Below are positions 42,294 to 55,709 of a stretch of 64,000 nucleotides of DNA, piece after piece. Source of the stretch: Curvularia sp. ZM96 (taxonomy: Eukaryota; Ascomycota; Dothideomycetes; Pleosporales; Pleosporaceae); contig JAJGBQ010000006.1 of the NCBI GenBank assembly GCA_022457065.1, positions 2,418,001-2,482,000 on the forward strand. Reading direction: 5' to 3'. Numbering within the stretch: position 1 is the stretch's first letter; each line of letters begins with the position of its first letter. The notes under the pieces were generated by a model, which was not told the DNA's origin, did no database searches, and saw nothing but the letters and a program-made list of their open reading frames with translations. Made by a program: the position numbers and the translations under genes.

Positions 42294-45200
42294 CCACAAC
42301 AACCACAACAACCACAACAACCACAACAACCACAACAACCACAACAACCACAACAACCACAACAACCACCTGCCCAGGACATACCGCCCATAGATGAGCC
42401 ACTATGTCTACTCGGATCGGTAAGTTTAATTACTTAAAGCTACGTGGGGGGGTTTTTTTTTTTTTATTTCTTTGTAGGTCGTCGACGTGAGCGCGCAGCC
42501 ACGAGGGGAGTTACGTGATTTTATCCATCGCGCATATCCTCTTGGAGCAAACCCATACGACGTCGCGTTTGAGATCCTTCCGAGAGGCGATTACTTCGAG
42601 CTCTATAGCAATGGGCGCGCGTTTGCACGTCTTGATAAGGCATTCTGTAACGGAGCTCGTCAACTCGTAGGACTTGGCATTACCTTCCAGGCGTGCTTGG
42701 AGCGAAGGCGTTGGGAGGAAGTTATGAGGGCGTGGAGGCCGTATGCACCCAAAACATTTACCTTCACCGTCGACGTGAACATAAAGAGCCTGATGCATCA
42801 TGCTGAGAAAGTGGGTAATATCCTTCTTCACTTTGGGATCTTCTTGCAATTCCCTTCACAGAATCCTGGTGGTGAGACCTACTACAATCCTCAGATCCTC
42901 AAGATCGAAGGATTCAGTGAAAGACCTGACCAGGTGATGACCGAGGCAGAGGATATGCCAACACCTGCTGCCATCCCAGATCGACCGACTCAGAGCAATC
43001 CAAAGCCGGCTCAAAATCCTCAAGATCATGTTGAACAGATTCTTGATTCTCTATCTCACACGAACATATTGCATGAGATCCGTACCGATACTAATCGAAT
43101 CAAGAGCACAATCATGAGGCAAGTAATTCTGAGCTGAAAATGGGAGGAAATCTACTAACTCATATTTCAGGCACCAAATGATGGCGCTAGACTTCATTGC
43201 ACAGCGTGAAAGCGGCCGACCTTCTCAGGAGCTCACCTTTTGGCGAGAAAAGCGCAGAGACGGCGAAACCTAGTATGATCTGACAATGTCCTTGCTTGAG
43301 GGAATATGGAGCTGATCATGAAATAGTTTTCAGCACGTACTAACAAGATCCGAGGCTCCCGAACGCCGAGAAGCTAGAGGAGGTATTCTTGCAGACGATA
43401 TGGGACTGGGCAAGTCGCTGACGATGCTATCTGCCATTGCCAGCTCCCTCCAAGACGCGGAGAGCTTTGCTTCAACCCAAACAGCCAATGCGAATGTGTC
43501 ATCAAATGCTCTGAAGTCTTCGCGAGCGACCTTAATAGTCGTCCCATCCACAAGTAATTACACTCTGAGATAGTTGCTGCCGGGATCGTACAAAATGCTA
43601 ACTCTAATAGCTTTGATCGATAATTGGATCGATGAGATCCGCACGTAAGATCTTTATTTCGCTGCTTTTGATTGACACCTCTAACACGCGCAGGCATACG
43701 TATCCGCATAAAGTGACATTCCACAAACATCTCAGTACCGACCGGCATGCAGAAACGCATCTTCTTTTTGAGAAGGACATCGTTTTCACCACATATGCCA
43801 CAGCCTTCGAAGACACCAAGAAAAGCCCATCGCCCTTGTCCAGAATTCATTGGTTTCGCATTGTACTGGATGAAGGTAGGGCATGTATTGCTTGCTTGTG
43901 TCCCTTCCCTGACTGACCCGATATCGTGCAGCCCACAAAATACGGAATCGGAAGACCAAACTATTCAAAGCAATTCAAGAACTTCCCGCGCATCGTCGCT
44001 GGTGTCTTACCGGGACGCCCATCCAGAATCGACTCGAAGATTTGGGCAGCCTCGTTGCCTTCCTTCGAGTCACAGAGCTAGCGCACGTGTCGACGTTTCG
44101 CACCTTCGTCATCGCGCCAACGCTGGCTGAGCGGGGAACTCAGTTCCGAAATCTGCAAACAGTCCTCAGAACCATTTGTCTTCGGCGGACACGGGAATCC
44201 CTTGGCCTCCCTGAGCCGATCGTAGAAGCACGGTTAATCGAATTCTCAAGTAGCGAGCGCCGTCAGTATGATGAGCTATACGATCACTATAGGAGACAGG
44301 TGCAGATAGCCGTCAGTGGGAACGACAGATATGCTTCTACTACTCTCCAGTCTATCCACGAGTTGCGACTGTTCTGCAACAATGGCCCTAGGAAGATACA
44401 CAATGGACTGCACGGGTCAGACGATGAAATGCTTTCTTATCTGCTGCAGCTTGAAGAAAATGTATGCGCCAAATGTTCGAACCCTATCTTTTGTATCGAC
44501 CAGGTGGAGGGCCGAGATGGCGGTATGTTCATCCAGCCGTGCAAGCATCTTGTCTGTCACAGTTGCTGGCCTCAATGCGTGGATAAAAAAAGAGGAAAGA
44601 ATTGTCTGCTTTGTGCATCAGGACATTCTCCACCGGACTTTGCTACTCACATTAGTAATCGAGAGCTCTCCTATGCATCAAATGGAGCTGCGCTCCCCTA
44701 TCCGTCCAAGCTGTTGGCACTTCTCGACGACATAAAACAGGCACCTAGAAACAAATGGTAGGGTTCCCTAGGTGCGACCAAGATATAGAAGCTGATTGAG
44801 TCATTAGTATCGTCTTCTCTGCGTGGAAGAAAACCTTAGACCTCGCAGCTGAACTTCTCAGTCAAGTTGGCTTGCAACATAACACCATTCACGGGGGCCT
44901 GAGCTTGAAACAAAGACTCAAAGTACTCAAAGATTTCAAATCTCCTGTAGGACCAAACGTTCTCTTGATGACGTTAGGTACAGGTGCAGAAGGGTTTGTA
45001 CACGCATTGGAAGGAACATTTCAAGCGCTGACACACCTAGACTTACTTTGACTATTGCGTCGCATATATACCTGCTTGAACCGCAATGGAATCCCTTTGT
45101 GGAATTGCAAGCAATGGCGAGAGCGCAACGTATCGGGCAGACAAAGCAAGTCGTTTGCGTACGATATGTGATGAGAGGTACCATTGAGCAGGTGAGAGAG

Positions 45201-45440
45201 ATTTGAGTACATTATGGGCTGAGTGGTGGCTTACTCTATGATAGAGCGACGTACTGAATCGTCAGAAAAGAAAGACAGCACTCGCTGGCGGAGGTTTCAA
45301 AAACCAGAAGATGCACGACTCACTAGTAAGATACCCAATGCGATAAGTGCGCGAATTACGCTGACACTGAATAGCAATACTTTGGTGTCGACTTAACATG
45401 CATGCACAATAATGCTATGGCGTACCAACGCGATGACTAA
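42123..45440 (+). CDS. SNF2-family helicase with RING finger (Rad5/Rad16/HLTF type)
   Basis: Eleven exons: 42123-42419, 42478-43118, 43171-43272, 43327-43553, 43611-43644, 43694-43875, 43932-44757, 44808-44993, 45041-45191, 45245-45325, 45375-45440; about 930 residues. Exon 1 is mostly polyglutamine. Helicase motifs are in order: I (DDMGLGKS), Ia region (LIVVPSTTLIDNW), II (DEAH, split by an intron), III (LTGTPIQNRLEDL), a RING finger between the two lobes (CAKCSNPIFC...CKHLVCHSCWPQC...CLLC), V (GAEGLTLTIASHIYLLEPQWNP) and VI (MARAQRIGQTKQV). The RING between lobes is the mark of the Rad5/Rad16/HLTF group, which remodels chromatin or DNA forks and can ubiquitinate. The N-terminal segment FEILPRGDYFELYSNGRAFARLD resembles the region before the helicase in fungal HLTF-like proteins. 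Intron 2 uses a GC donor (43119). Intact despite the repeat-rich surroundings. Confidence 0.85.
42201..42367 (+). repeat. CAA microsatellite coding for polyglutamine
   Basis: About 16 CAA triplets, one CCA, about 14 further CAA triplets, then about nine copies of the nonamer CCACAACAA. In frame with exon 1 of the SNF2 gene it encodes a Gln tract followed by a Pro-Gln-Gln tract. Because of the repeat, five reading frames are open here; only the Gln frame continues into the helicase. Confidence 0.9.
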
Positions 45441-46079
45441 TGTTGTATTTCGTGGAGTTTTTCGAAAAGATGGATGCTACTTGGAACAAGGTCGTTGTGG
45501 ACTTCAGCTCTAACACACCCATCGTCGCGTCTCCGGAATGCGCCGCCGTGAGCATATTATCATAGCACCCCCCGCAGCATAACTATGGCAACGGCCATGT
45601 CTGAATGTCTTACATCTGGGAAGTATGTTCAAAGAATTGCTCAGTGCTTAGATAACGAAATCTTCAATACTATGTAAGAATCAAAACCCTCAGCCGTCTT
45701 GTCCTTTGAAGATTCCTGGTGTAAGCACTTTTGAATTAGTTGAGCATAGCTATGCATCGAACGCGCAATATCATTCCCTAGGAGCTAATCGTAGCCATGG
45801 TTCGGATAATAACAGATACCAGCAGTAATACCAGACTATGCGAGCGCGTTGCTGGCCCTTAATATGTTTCTCTTCGCACGAACTCGTTCTCTATTTTTCG
45901 TTGATACGGCCCGGAAACTTGGACAGCCACCATTACATGGAGAAGACAAACGAAATCATTGGTAACTTCTTCGTTATCATTTCACATTATTTCAGCGTTT
46001 GGTACGCGACTACTTGCTATTATCCGACCTCATCCCTTGCGCTCCTCAACCGCTTCCAGGTCACATATCCCACGAGAGC
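45441..46079. other. convergent 3' intergenic region
   Basis: Spacer between the SNF2 helicase gene (+) and the small Tyr/Gly peptide gene (-). No gene seen. Confidence 0.5.
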
Positions 46080-46313
46080 TCATTCCTTGTAAGAACCGTA
46101 TCCACCTGCAGGAGGCGGGTAAGTGCCGTATCCACCAACAGGCGGATCTGGTTCGACATTGTCATAGGTGCCTGAATAACTGTTAGTGAAGAGATTCGAG
46201 GGTGACGAAATCCGGGTGTATAGCTCCTTACCATATCCATCGTAGGTGCCTTGAGCGACCGGTGCTGCGAGAGCACACGACGCGAGAGCAAGAAGGTAGA
46301 GAATTAATTTCAT
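46080..46313 (-). CDS. 57-residue secreted Tyr/Gly repeat peptide, candidate RiPP precursor
   Basis: Two minus-strand exons, 46313-46232 and 46171-46080, joined over a 60-nt intron with a CTAAC branch site. The product has a signal peptide (MKLILYLLALASCALA) and a mature part of about 40 residues made of variants of one motif: GTYDGYGTYDN, GGYGTYP and GGYGSYKE, with Pro-rich linkers. Reading through the intron keeps the frame but inserts 20 unrelated residues into the repeat; using the AG 8 nt earlier would shift frame and destroy it, so the chosen acceptor is the one that makes the repeat regular. Repeated Tyr-containing cores behind a signal peptide are typical of dikaritin RiPP precursors, and a UstYa-family gene starts 1.27 kb away in the divergent direction. 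Against this, no Lys-Arg Kex2 sites are present. It could equally be a small Gly/Tyr-rich wall protein or effector. Confidence 0.65.
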   Translation of the reverse strand: MKLILYLLALASCALAAPVAQGTYDGYGKELYTRISSPSNLFTNSYSGTYDNVEPDPPVGGYGTYPPPAGGYGSYKE

Positions 46314-47581
46314 TATTGCGATGGTTCTCTTGCGTGCTGTTGTTGGATTATGCAATGAGACTGGAGGATTCGGTCAAGCTGATGATGGTAAAAGTCAGCG
46401 CAGTGGGAAAGGCTCGTTATATACACAAAGGGAACTTTGATAGCGGGTATTCATGTTCGCTTACAACTAACATGTCATTCAATAGACTTGATCAGTGTCA
46501 GCTTCAAAGCTGACCTTTGAGCTAGTCCTCGGAGAGTGATTGATCACCACCTAGATTGCACTCATGGATTGATCGTAGGCTAAGATGCCCGCGCAACAAG
46601 TCAGCCCTCGCTACAGCAGATCTTAGGCAAGCAGGTGGCGTTTGTGGAGAAGTTGACAAAGTATCGATGGTGGCGGTTCGAGAGGAGTCTTAGGACTAAG
46701 AGGTACCTCTATGCCGGCACTTGTATTATGCGTAGCCAATAGAGGTTGGATGGGCCCATAAATCCCCATAAGCTCTAGCTATAAACCAATCGCGATCTAG
46801 GTCTAGAGGCTCTTGAACTACCATCTAGATCGCATGCCTAGGAAATGGCTGCACTAGAACTCAGTGTATATGGTCGCCACCTACTGGCTATTGGCCACAC
46901 AAAGTACTGTACAATTGCCGACATGGAGCACCACGTTCTGAATGAGAGCTGAAGACATGTGGCATCCAATGAGTTGCCTCTCTTTGTTTTGGTACAATCT
47001 GGGGTGTGATCCGCTTAGTTTTGTTCATGCGTTCTTTGCGAACCGGTGAGATTATTTACAGTGATGAAATGGAGCATATATTCTATAGTTCAAAGCCAGA
47101 CTTTAAGAAATTTCTCAATGAATTGTATCTAGGGCTCATTTTCAAAAACGAAGATTACACGGTCCATCTGAATTGTTCTCCATATGGCTATGATGATAAC
47201 CTATTGTTCCTGATCCGTATATGCGGATGTAGGAGTACGTCAATGGCACTGACACGGCTAGGTTGTACCCAATTGCAGAGCTCTTTCTCCGCTTAATTGA
47301 GAATCAGCGTGGCGTTAAAGACTAGAGTCCCAAGAATCACACGACGCGATACAGGAATATCGCCAAGGCCAATTCAGCCCTATGCGCCACCAGCGATCGT
47401 GAGTGGATGTTGTCTCGTCAATCGTGTTCAGCTTCTGCGGGGTAACTGGGGGGAGTAAAAGGACTATTTTGGGAAGAATAGTCTTCCCGCCTTCTGTTTG
47501 CAAATATGGTAGCGAGGTAAATAGTTGTTTTGGATGTTGCCAGTCTGGTAACTCCTGTACTCTATTACTGCTTCTTTCCTC
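46314..47581. other. divergent intergenic region between the peptide and UstYa genes
   Basis: About 1.27 kb, the shared 5' side of both genes. A 96-codon frame at 47006-47296 starts without an ATG and shows no family. No further gene seen. Confidence 0.5.
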
Positions 47582-48702
47582 ATGCTCTCGCATGCAAGCT
47601 CTGTGTTCACGAACTTCAACAAAATGTTCGGCTTTGGCTCTGGAAAAGGCTCTAATTCGAAGAATGAAACAGAAGCGGAAGACTGTGAGAAACTTCTCGC
47701 AGGGAGCGATCGATCATCACTCGACTCATGGCCACCGCAGCCAGCGTCACGAGATCTGTCCTGGAAGCAGGCGACCATCATTATCTGCTTCACTGCAGTA
47801 TTTTCCGCCATAATGGGAGGGCTTCTGGTCAAGCTGCAACAACCAGACACCGATTCGCTTTGTGCGAGGCACATTTCGAAGTACTGTACGTTCAGAAGGC
47901 CTGTTACTAAAAATACGCTACTGACTTCATCAGCCCCCATCATACACGACGTTGGTATCACGTACCACCAGGTGCAGTTCAATGGCTCGTTACTGAAGTC
48001 CAATAAGTATCGGCTGGATGCCGGTCCTGAAGTCGACGCGGCGTGGAAGGCGTTGGGTGTGGATTGTAAGTTGCTCAATTAGCGACAAAAAAACCAAACG
48101 TTGAACGTCGGTACAGACACTGCGGCAAGGGTACCAGACGAGGAAGCCCAGCATTCTGGCCTAGCTCCAGACCAAGTCAAGATCAAGGCAGAGTACGGTG
48201 GTGGATATCCTGCACACGTGGAAGGAATGCATCATCTACATTGTTTGGTGTGTCCCGTCTTGGATGCTTATTAGTCAAGACTAATTCTTGATCAGAACCT
48301 GCTGCGCAAATCTTTAGCTTGGAACATCGATTACTACAAGAAGCAAGGCCTGGGTCCCTTCTCAAACGACGCAAACATCCTAAAACATCACGTCAGTGAG
48401 TGGAACTGTACACTACTACAGCGATTCATTCAACTCACAGCATTTTAGCCCATTGTCTCGACACCCTGCGCCAACAACTCATGTGTGCAGTGGATGTCGG
48501 CGTCCTTGGCCAGGTCTGGTATCAGCCTCCTGGTAACCCATTGCAGGCTTTTGTCGATTTCAACACGGTTCACACGTGCCGTAACTTTGATGCGATCAGA
48601 GACTGGGCAGAGAAGCACCAGCTGCCGGATGCAGGAGATATTCCTGCTGATTTCTTGGCTTTACCAAAGGAGGGGGATCGGATATACAATGAGGTCCCAT
48701 AA
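47582..48702 (+). CDS. UstYa-family (DUF3328) oxidase-like protein
   Basis: Five exons, 47582-47885, 47934-48065, 48117-48247, 48296-48395 and 48449-48702, give about 306 residues. A single membrane anchor lies near residues 60-80 (ATIIICFTAVFSAIMGGLLV). The two copper/iron-ligand-type motifs of the family are present: HHLHC in EGMHHLHCLNLLRK and a second His-Cys in VTHCLDTLRQQLMC, the first degenerate position of the second motif being His-Val-Thr-His-Cys. Conserved segments VQFNGSLLKSNKYR and AFVDFNTVHTCRNFDAIRDWAE also fit. UstYa-type proteins oxidise and macrocyclise fungal ribosomal peptides (ustiloxin, phomopsin, asperipin) and also act in mycotoxin pathways such as cyclochlorotine. An ATG at 47624 (MFGFGSG) is an alternative start. 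The nearest candidate substrate is the Tyr-repeat peptide gene transcribed divergently. Confidence 0.88.
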
Positions 48703-48750
48703 TGTACATGCGCGATCTAGCAGTAGTGCATACATGCTACACTCCACAAG

Positions 48751-49530
48751 TTACCAAAAGGGCTCGGAATTGTCCAGGGTTGCCCAGTCATCACCTCCGT
48801 CGCTCCACTCTCTCCACACATCTTTCGGGACGATATCTAGGCGCCCATGGCGCAGTCTCGCAAAATCCACATCGAAGGGGTGTGCTTTGTATGTCTCGCC
48901 TTGGCTACGAGCACGATTCATGAGATCAATTTTGTACATACGTACAATTCTTGCAGCCGCACGAACGAAGAGCTCTTTTTGCGTTTCGTTGTCGGACGTT
49001 TCTTCTGTGAGCATCATAACCATGCGTGAGATGTGTGGGAAATCCCGCAAAACGTTAGAGAGACTGCCATCTCGGAACCCATTCAAAACAACTTTTGTTA
49101 CTGCAATGGTTTTCAACATGGTCGGGACGCAACCAGCCGCAACGTGAAAGTGAGCCAACAGCCCCACTTCTGGTGAATCGTCGTAATGTTTTACACGTGG
49201 TCCTTCGAGCTGGAGGAGTAGTATGTCTGTCTCAACACGGAAATAGAATTCTTCACAATTGGTGCCCGCAAGGCCAGTGGGGAGCTTGATAATGTGGTTT
49301 GCCTTGGTGGCCTGATAATGAGCTTCCCCACGCGATTCTCGGCACAGGTTCACTACTGTGGGAGCCGGGCTGGGGCTGTAGCGTGGGCAAAAGTACAGCT
49401 CGTCGTGTCCCTCATCGTGTGGCTTTGTTTCCAGCGCCACTAGCCGAGGCGGCTCGTTGAAGTATGCGAGGGCCCAGATCTGCAGACGAAGTTCTTTGGG
49501 CAGCAGCGACAGAGCCATGACAGGCGGCAT
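48751..49530 (-). CDS. 2EXR-domain protein
   Basis: Single exon of 259 residues (or 255 from the second ATG, MALSLLPKEL). The N-terminus LLPKELRLQIWALAYFNEPPRLVALE is the 2EXR motif, an F-box-like helix that is very common in lineage-expanded families of Pezizomycotina. NLCRESRGEAHY, the second half of the domain, follows at about residue 62. The rest is a helix-rich region without recognised features, ending DDWATLDNSEPFW. Function unknown; these proteins are often found among variable genes. Its stop codon lies 48 bp from that of the UstYa gene, so the two transcripts probably overlap at their 3' ends. Confidence 0.85.
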   Translation of the reverse strand: MPPVMALSLLPKELRLQIWALAYFNEPPRLVALETKPHDEGHDELYFCPRYSPSPAPTVVNLCRESRGEAHYQATKANHIIKLPTGLAGTNCEEFYFRVETDILLLQLEGPRVKHYDDSPEVGLLAHFHVAAGCVPTMLKTIAVTKVVLNGFRDGSLSNVLRDFPHISRMVMMLTEETSDNETQKELFVRAAARIVRMYKIDLMNRARSQGETYKAHPFDVDFARLRHGRLDIVPKDVWREWSDGGDDWATLDNSEPFW

Positions 49531-52929
<3,399 letters not shown>

Positions 52930-55434
52930 TTTGCATGTATATTGAAGACTAATTTATATCCGTAAACTCTCTGGTGCATATCTCTCTTACGGCTAACACG
53001 GAGATGGCAGTTCTGATTCCGTTCACCAGTACTACGCTAGCATATGGATCCTCATACCCAAGATTAGTTGTGGGTGTGGTGGCAACCCCTGGCATCATGT
53101 AAGGCCAAAAGTGGTGCTATAACCGTCTTTGTTATTACCAGAGATTTAGGCACCGCGTGGCAAGAGATCAGGATCGGACTATCGAGATAGGTGTATTTCA
53201 AGGCATTGGCGTTTTGACGTGCATATCTTGGGTTCAGGCTGAACTGTGCCAGGTTTTTGGTCGGAAAAAAAAGTACTCAACCACCTACAAGCGGGATGGA
53301 ATTTCGCGCAGAGCACCAATCATCTGTCTCCAAATTTGTCTGCCAAGTCGTGAATATGTTCGAGGTTGCGCATATCGCCCGATGCAGTCTACGTCGCGTC
53401 TCACGCCATGGTCAGGCACATGCGAAATGATAGGTAGAAGCCACTTTCTTGTACTACTCGCATGTCAGTCAGCAAAAATGCTTTCTCGCGGCCACATTAA
53501 GCTCGGCATTTTTTGTTGACATCTGAAAGTTGGTGAGGTCCAGCCCTGACATGGGATGGAGACAACATGTGGTCAGTGAGGCGTAATCCAACTTCCTTTC
53601 CTTGCCTAGGCAAATCGGCCCCAAATCTGTCTCCCGCTTTGAAATGACGGCTACAAAGGTGGTGCGTCCAATCACCGGCCAGCAATATGGTGGTAAAACA
53701 ACCAAGTCCCCAGAAATGCCATACTACCAGGCCAATCATGGTGCTTCTGCACCCAAGGTCCTTACTGAAAGGCCCACACAAGCATAAACGGAGCATCTTA
53801 CCCTTTGTTCAACCTCTTGCAGCAGGCCCACCAGTCGAACCCAGGAATGCCTTTGGTAGTATGTACGTCGCTTCTCTCCGCGGACCTTGTCTACCGAGTG
53901 CCTGGTCCGCGTACATACGTTTGTATGTAACCCAGCACCAAGCGCTTTAGAGCAAAATCGCCACAACGCCGTGTTGCTATAGAGTTTGCGCATATTGCGC
54001 TTCACTTTGCCAACAACCCTGTGACGAGCAGTAGTGTGCTTCAAGTCGCCTTGAAGCCCCTTCTGCGCGAGTAGACAGACGAGATGGTGGAGTGGGCCCA
54101 AGCCAGAAGAATGCGGTATAGGATGCGATTACTCGAGAGCAAAAAGATGAGAAGAGCAAGAGTAATGCGCACGCGTACGTGACAGCAAGGGGAAGAGGGA
54201 GGGAGAAACATCTATGTACGTGGCGTCACATGGCACTGATCAAACACCCGCTGATACCCGGCAGTACTGAGTACCGCCGGCCACTGTGGACAGCGTCATT
54301 CCGCGATTATACGCTTCGACTTTCCATTTAGCAAGCAGAGTGAGGCCGACAAGTGGGGGGGCGCCAAACACGCCGTTGGACCTTTGTCACACAGAGCCGT
54401 ACGGTGCCATAGGCGGGACGGCACATAGTGATTGCGCAACGCCTGACCTCCGTAGCTTTCGCGATGCAAATTGGGAAACCGGGGAAGCGGGCCAACAAGC
54501 ATGGAGGTCGAAAATCGGTGAGTCGTGGTATGGCCAGGTCCAAGATGAAACAGGCGCCACGATACAGCAAACGCGTCGTGTTGGCTAATGCCAGAATTGC
54601 CGCTCAACACTAGACGTTGTGCTTTGGGCGACCCACCGGATGAGCAAAAAAGCGTGACCCTAGCCCCAAAGCTTACTTTTTGTCTACCATCTGTAGAGTC
54701 AGGGATACTCCAACGGCTGCAGGCCTCCCACGGACCACCTCGTCGTGGAACGTAGTCTTGTAGATCAACCCTGACCTGTGCGCGCGTCTGATGGCTGTGA
54801 AGTTAGTGCAGATGCTAGGTAGGCCTGCCCTTGCCACTCAGAGCCCTACTCGGCCGTTCCGCTGGTCATGACACCCCTACCCCCTGGAAGTCAAACCAAC
54901 GTTCATTACGCACACACTATCCATCCCATCTTATCTCCCTGCACATGGGCACTTCCCGTTGATCCGCTCGACGTCCGAATTGGGCTGTAAGCTTTCGCTC
55001 AAGCGACTGACTTTCAAACATGGGCTGTCCCCACCTAGTCTGTGTATGGCGTGCAAAGGCTCGACCACCCATGAGCGAACCCGGTCCCGCTCAGCATCCA
55101 TGTCCGCTTCGAGGATGCATGTCACTGATGTACTAGGTTCTTATTGACATGGGCCAGAAGTCCTACCTACACGGGTACCTGAGATCACCTACCATCTGTC
55201 CTGGCTGCTTGCTGTCGGACTATAACATTAACGGACCGTCGCGCACTTGCATGGCTGCTATTAGTAGACTCGGCGTTCACCCCACGTATCAACAGCACTA
55301 TTTACCTGCTTTGCCCGCTTTTCCATCTATATCTCACCTTTGCCACCCTTTTTTCCATTTGCGGGTCTCTTGTACCACCGCACTACTGCACCACACACAC
55401 ACGCAGCCTCTTACCCAATCCTTGTCAGCCCAAC
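52930..55434. other. 2.5 kb intergenic region
   Basis: No gene recognised. Composition is similar to the neighbouring coding DNA, with many stops in all frames. A short GGCA/TACC-rich stretch and several CT runs only. Confidence 0.5.
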
Positions 55435-55709
55435 ATGTGCGACTACACACAAGTGCAGTACAAGTGTACTCACGTCCGATATGTCGTCAAGGCATGGTGT
55501 ACCAAATACCAACAAACTCACGTACGATGCCCGGCAAACGTCACTGCCGTGTAAGAAACACCGTCTATGCCACACATGTAGCTCACCATGCTGATTCTCC
55601 ATCTAGAGAGTATAGATTGAATGACAATTGCGGTTCGTCACATCACCACATTCCCTTCATCATCATGTTGTGTTCTAACAGTACTTCCCCAGGCGATTGT
55701 AGACGATGA
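55435..55709 (+). CDS. 52-residue Cys/His-rich conserved small protein
   Basis: Three exons, 55435-55550, 55607-55632 and 55693-55709, give 52 residues. The middle exon is only 26 nt and the last 17 nt including the stop. The protein starts MCDYTQVQYKCTHVRYVVKAWC and ends EYRLNDNCGDCRR. Its Cys and His residues (C2, C11, H13, C22, H29, C32 and the terminal CGDC) suggest a small zinc-binding fold. I recognise the MCDYTQV-type N-terminus from very small conserved hypothetical proteins of filamentous ascomycetes; no function is known to me. The three introns and the regular Cys spacing argue that this is a real gene rather than a chance frame. It stands alone in a 9 kb gap between glycerol kinase and ERG27. 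Confidence 0.72.

Noticed and set aside
42028..42402. Polyvaline, polyasparagine and polythreonine frames over the microsatellite
   Set aside because: All result from the CAA repeat read in other frames; only polyGln continues into a known protein.
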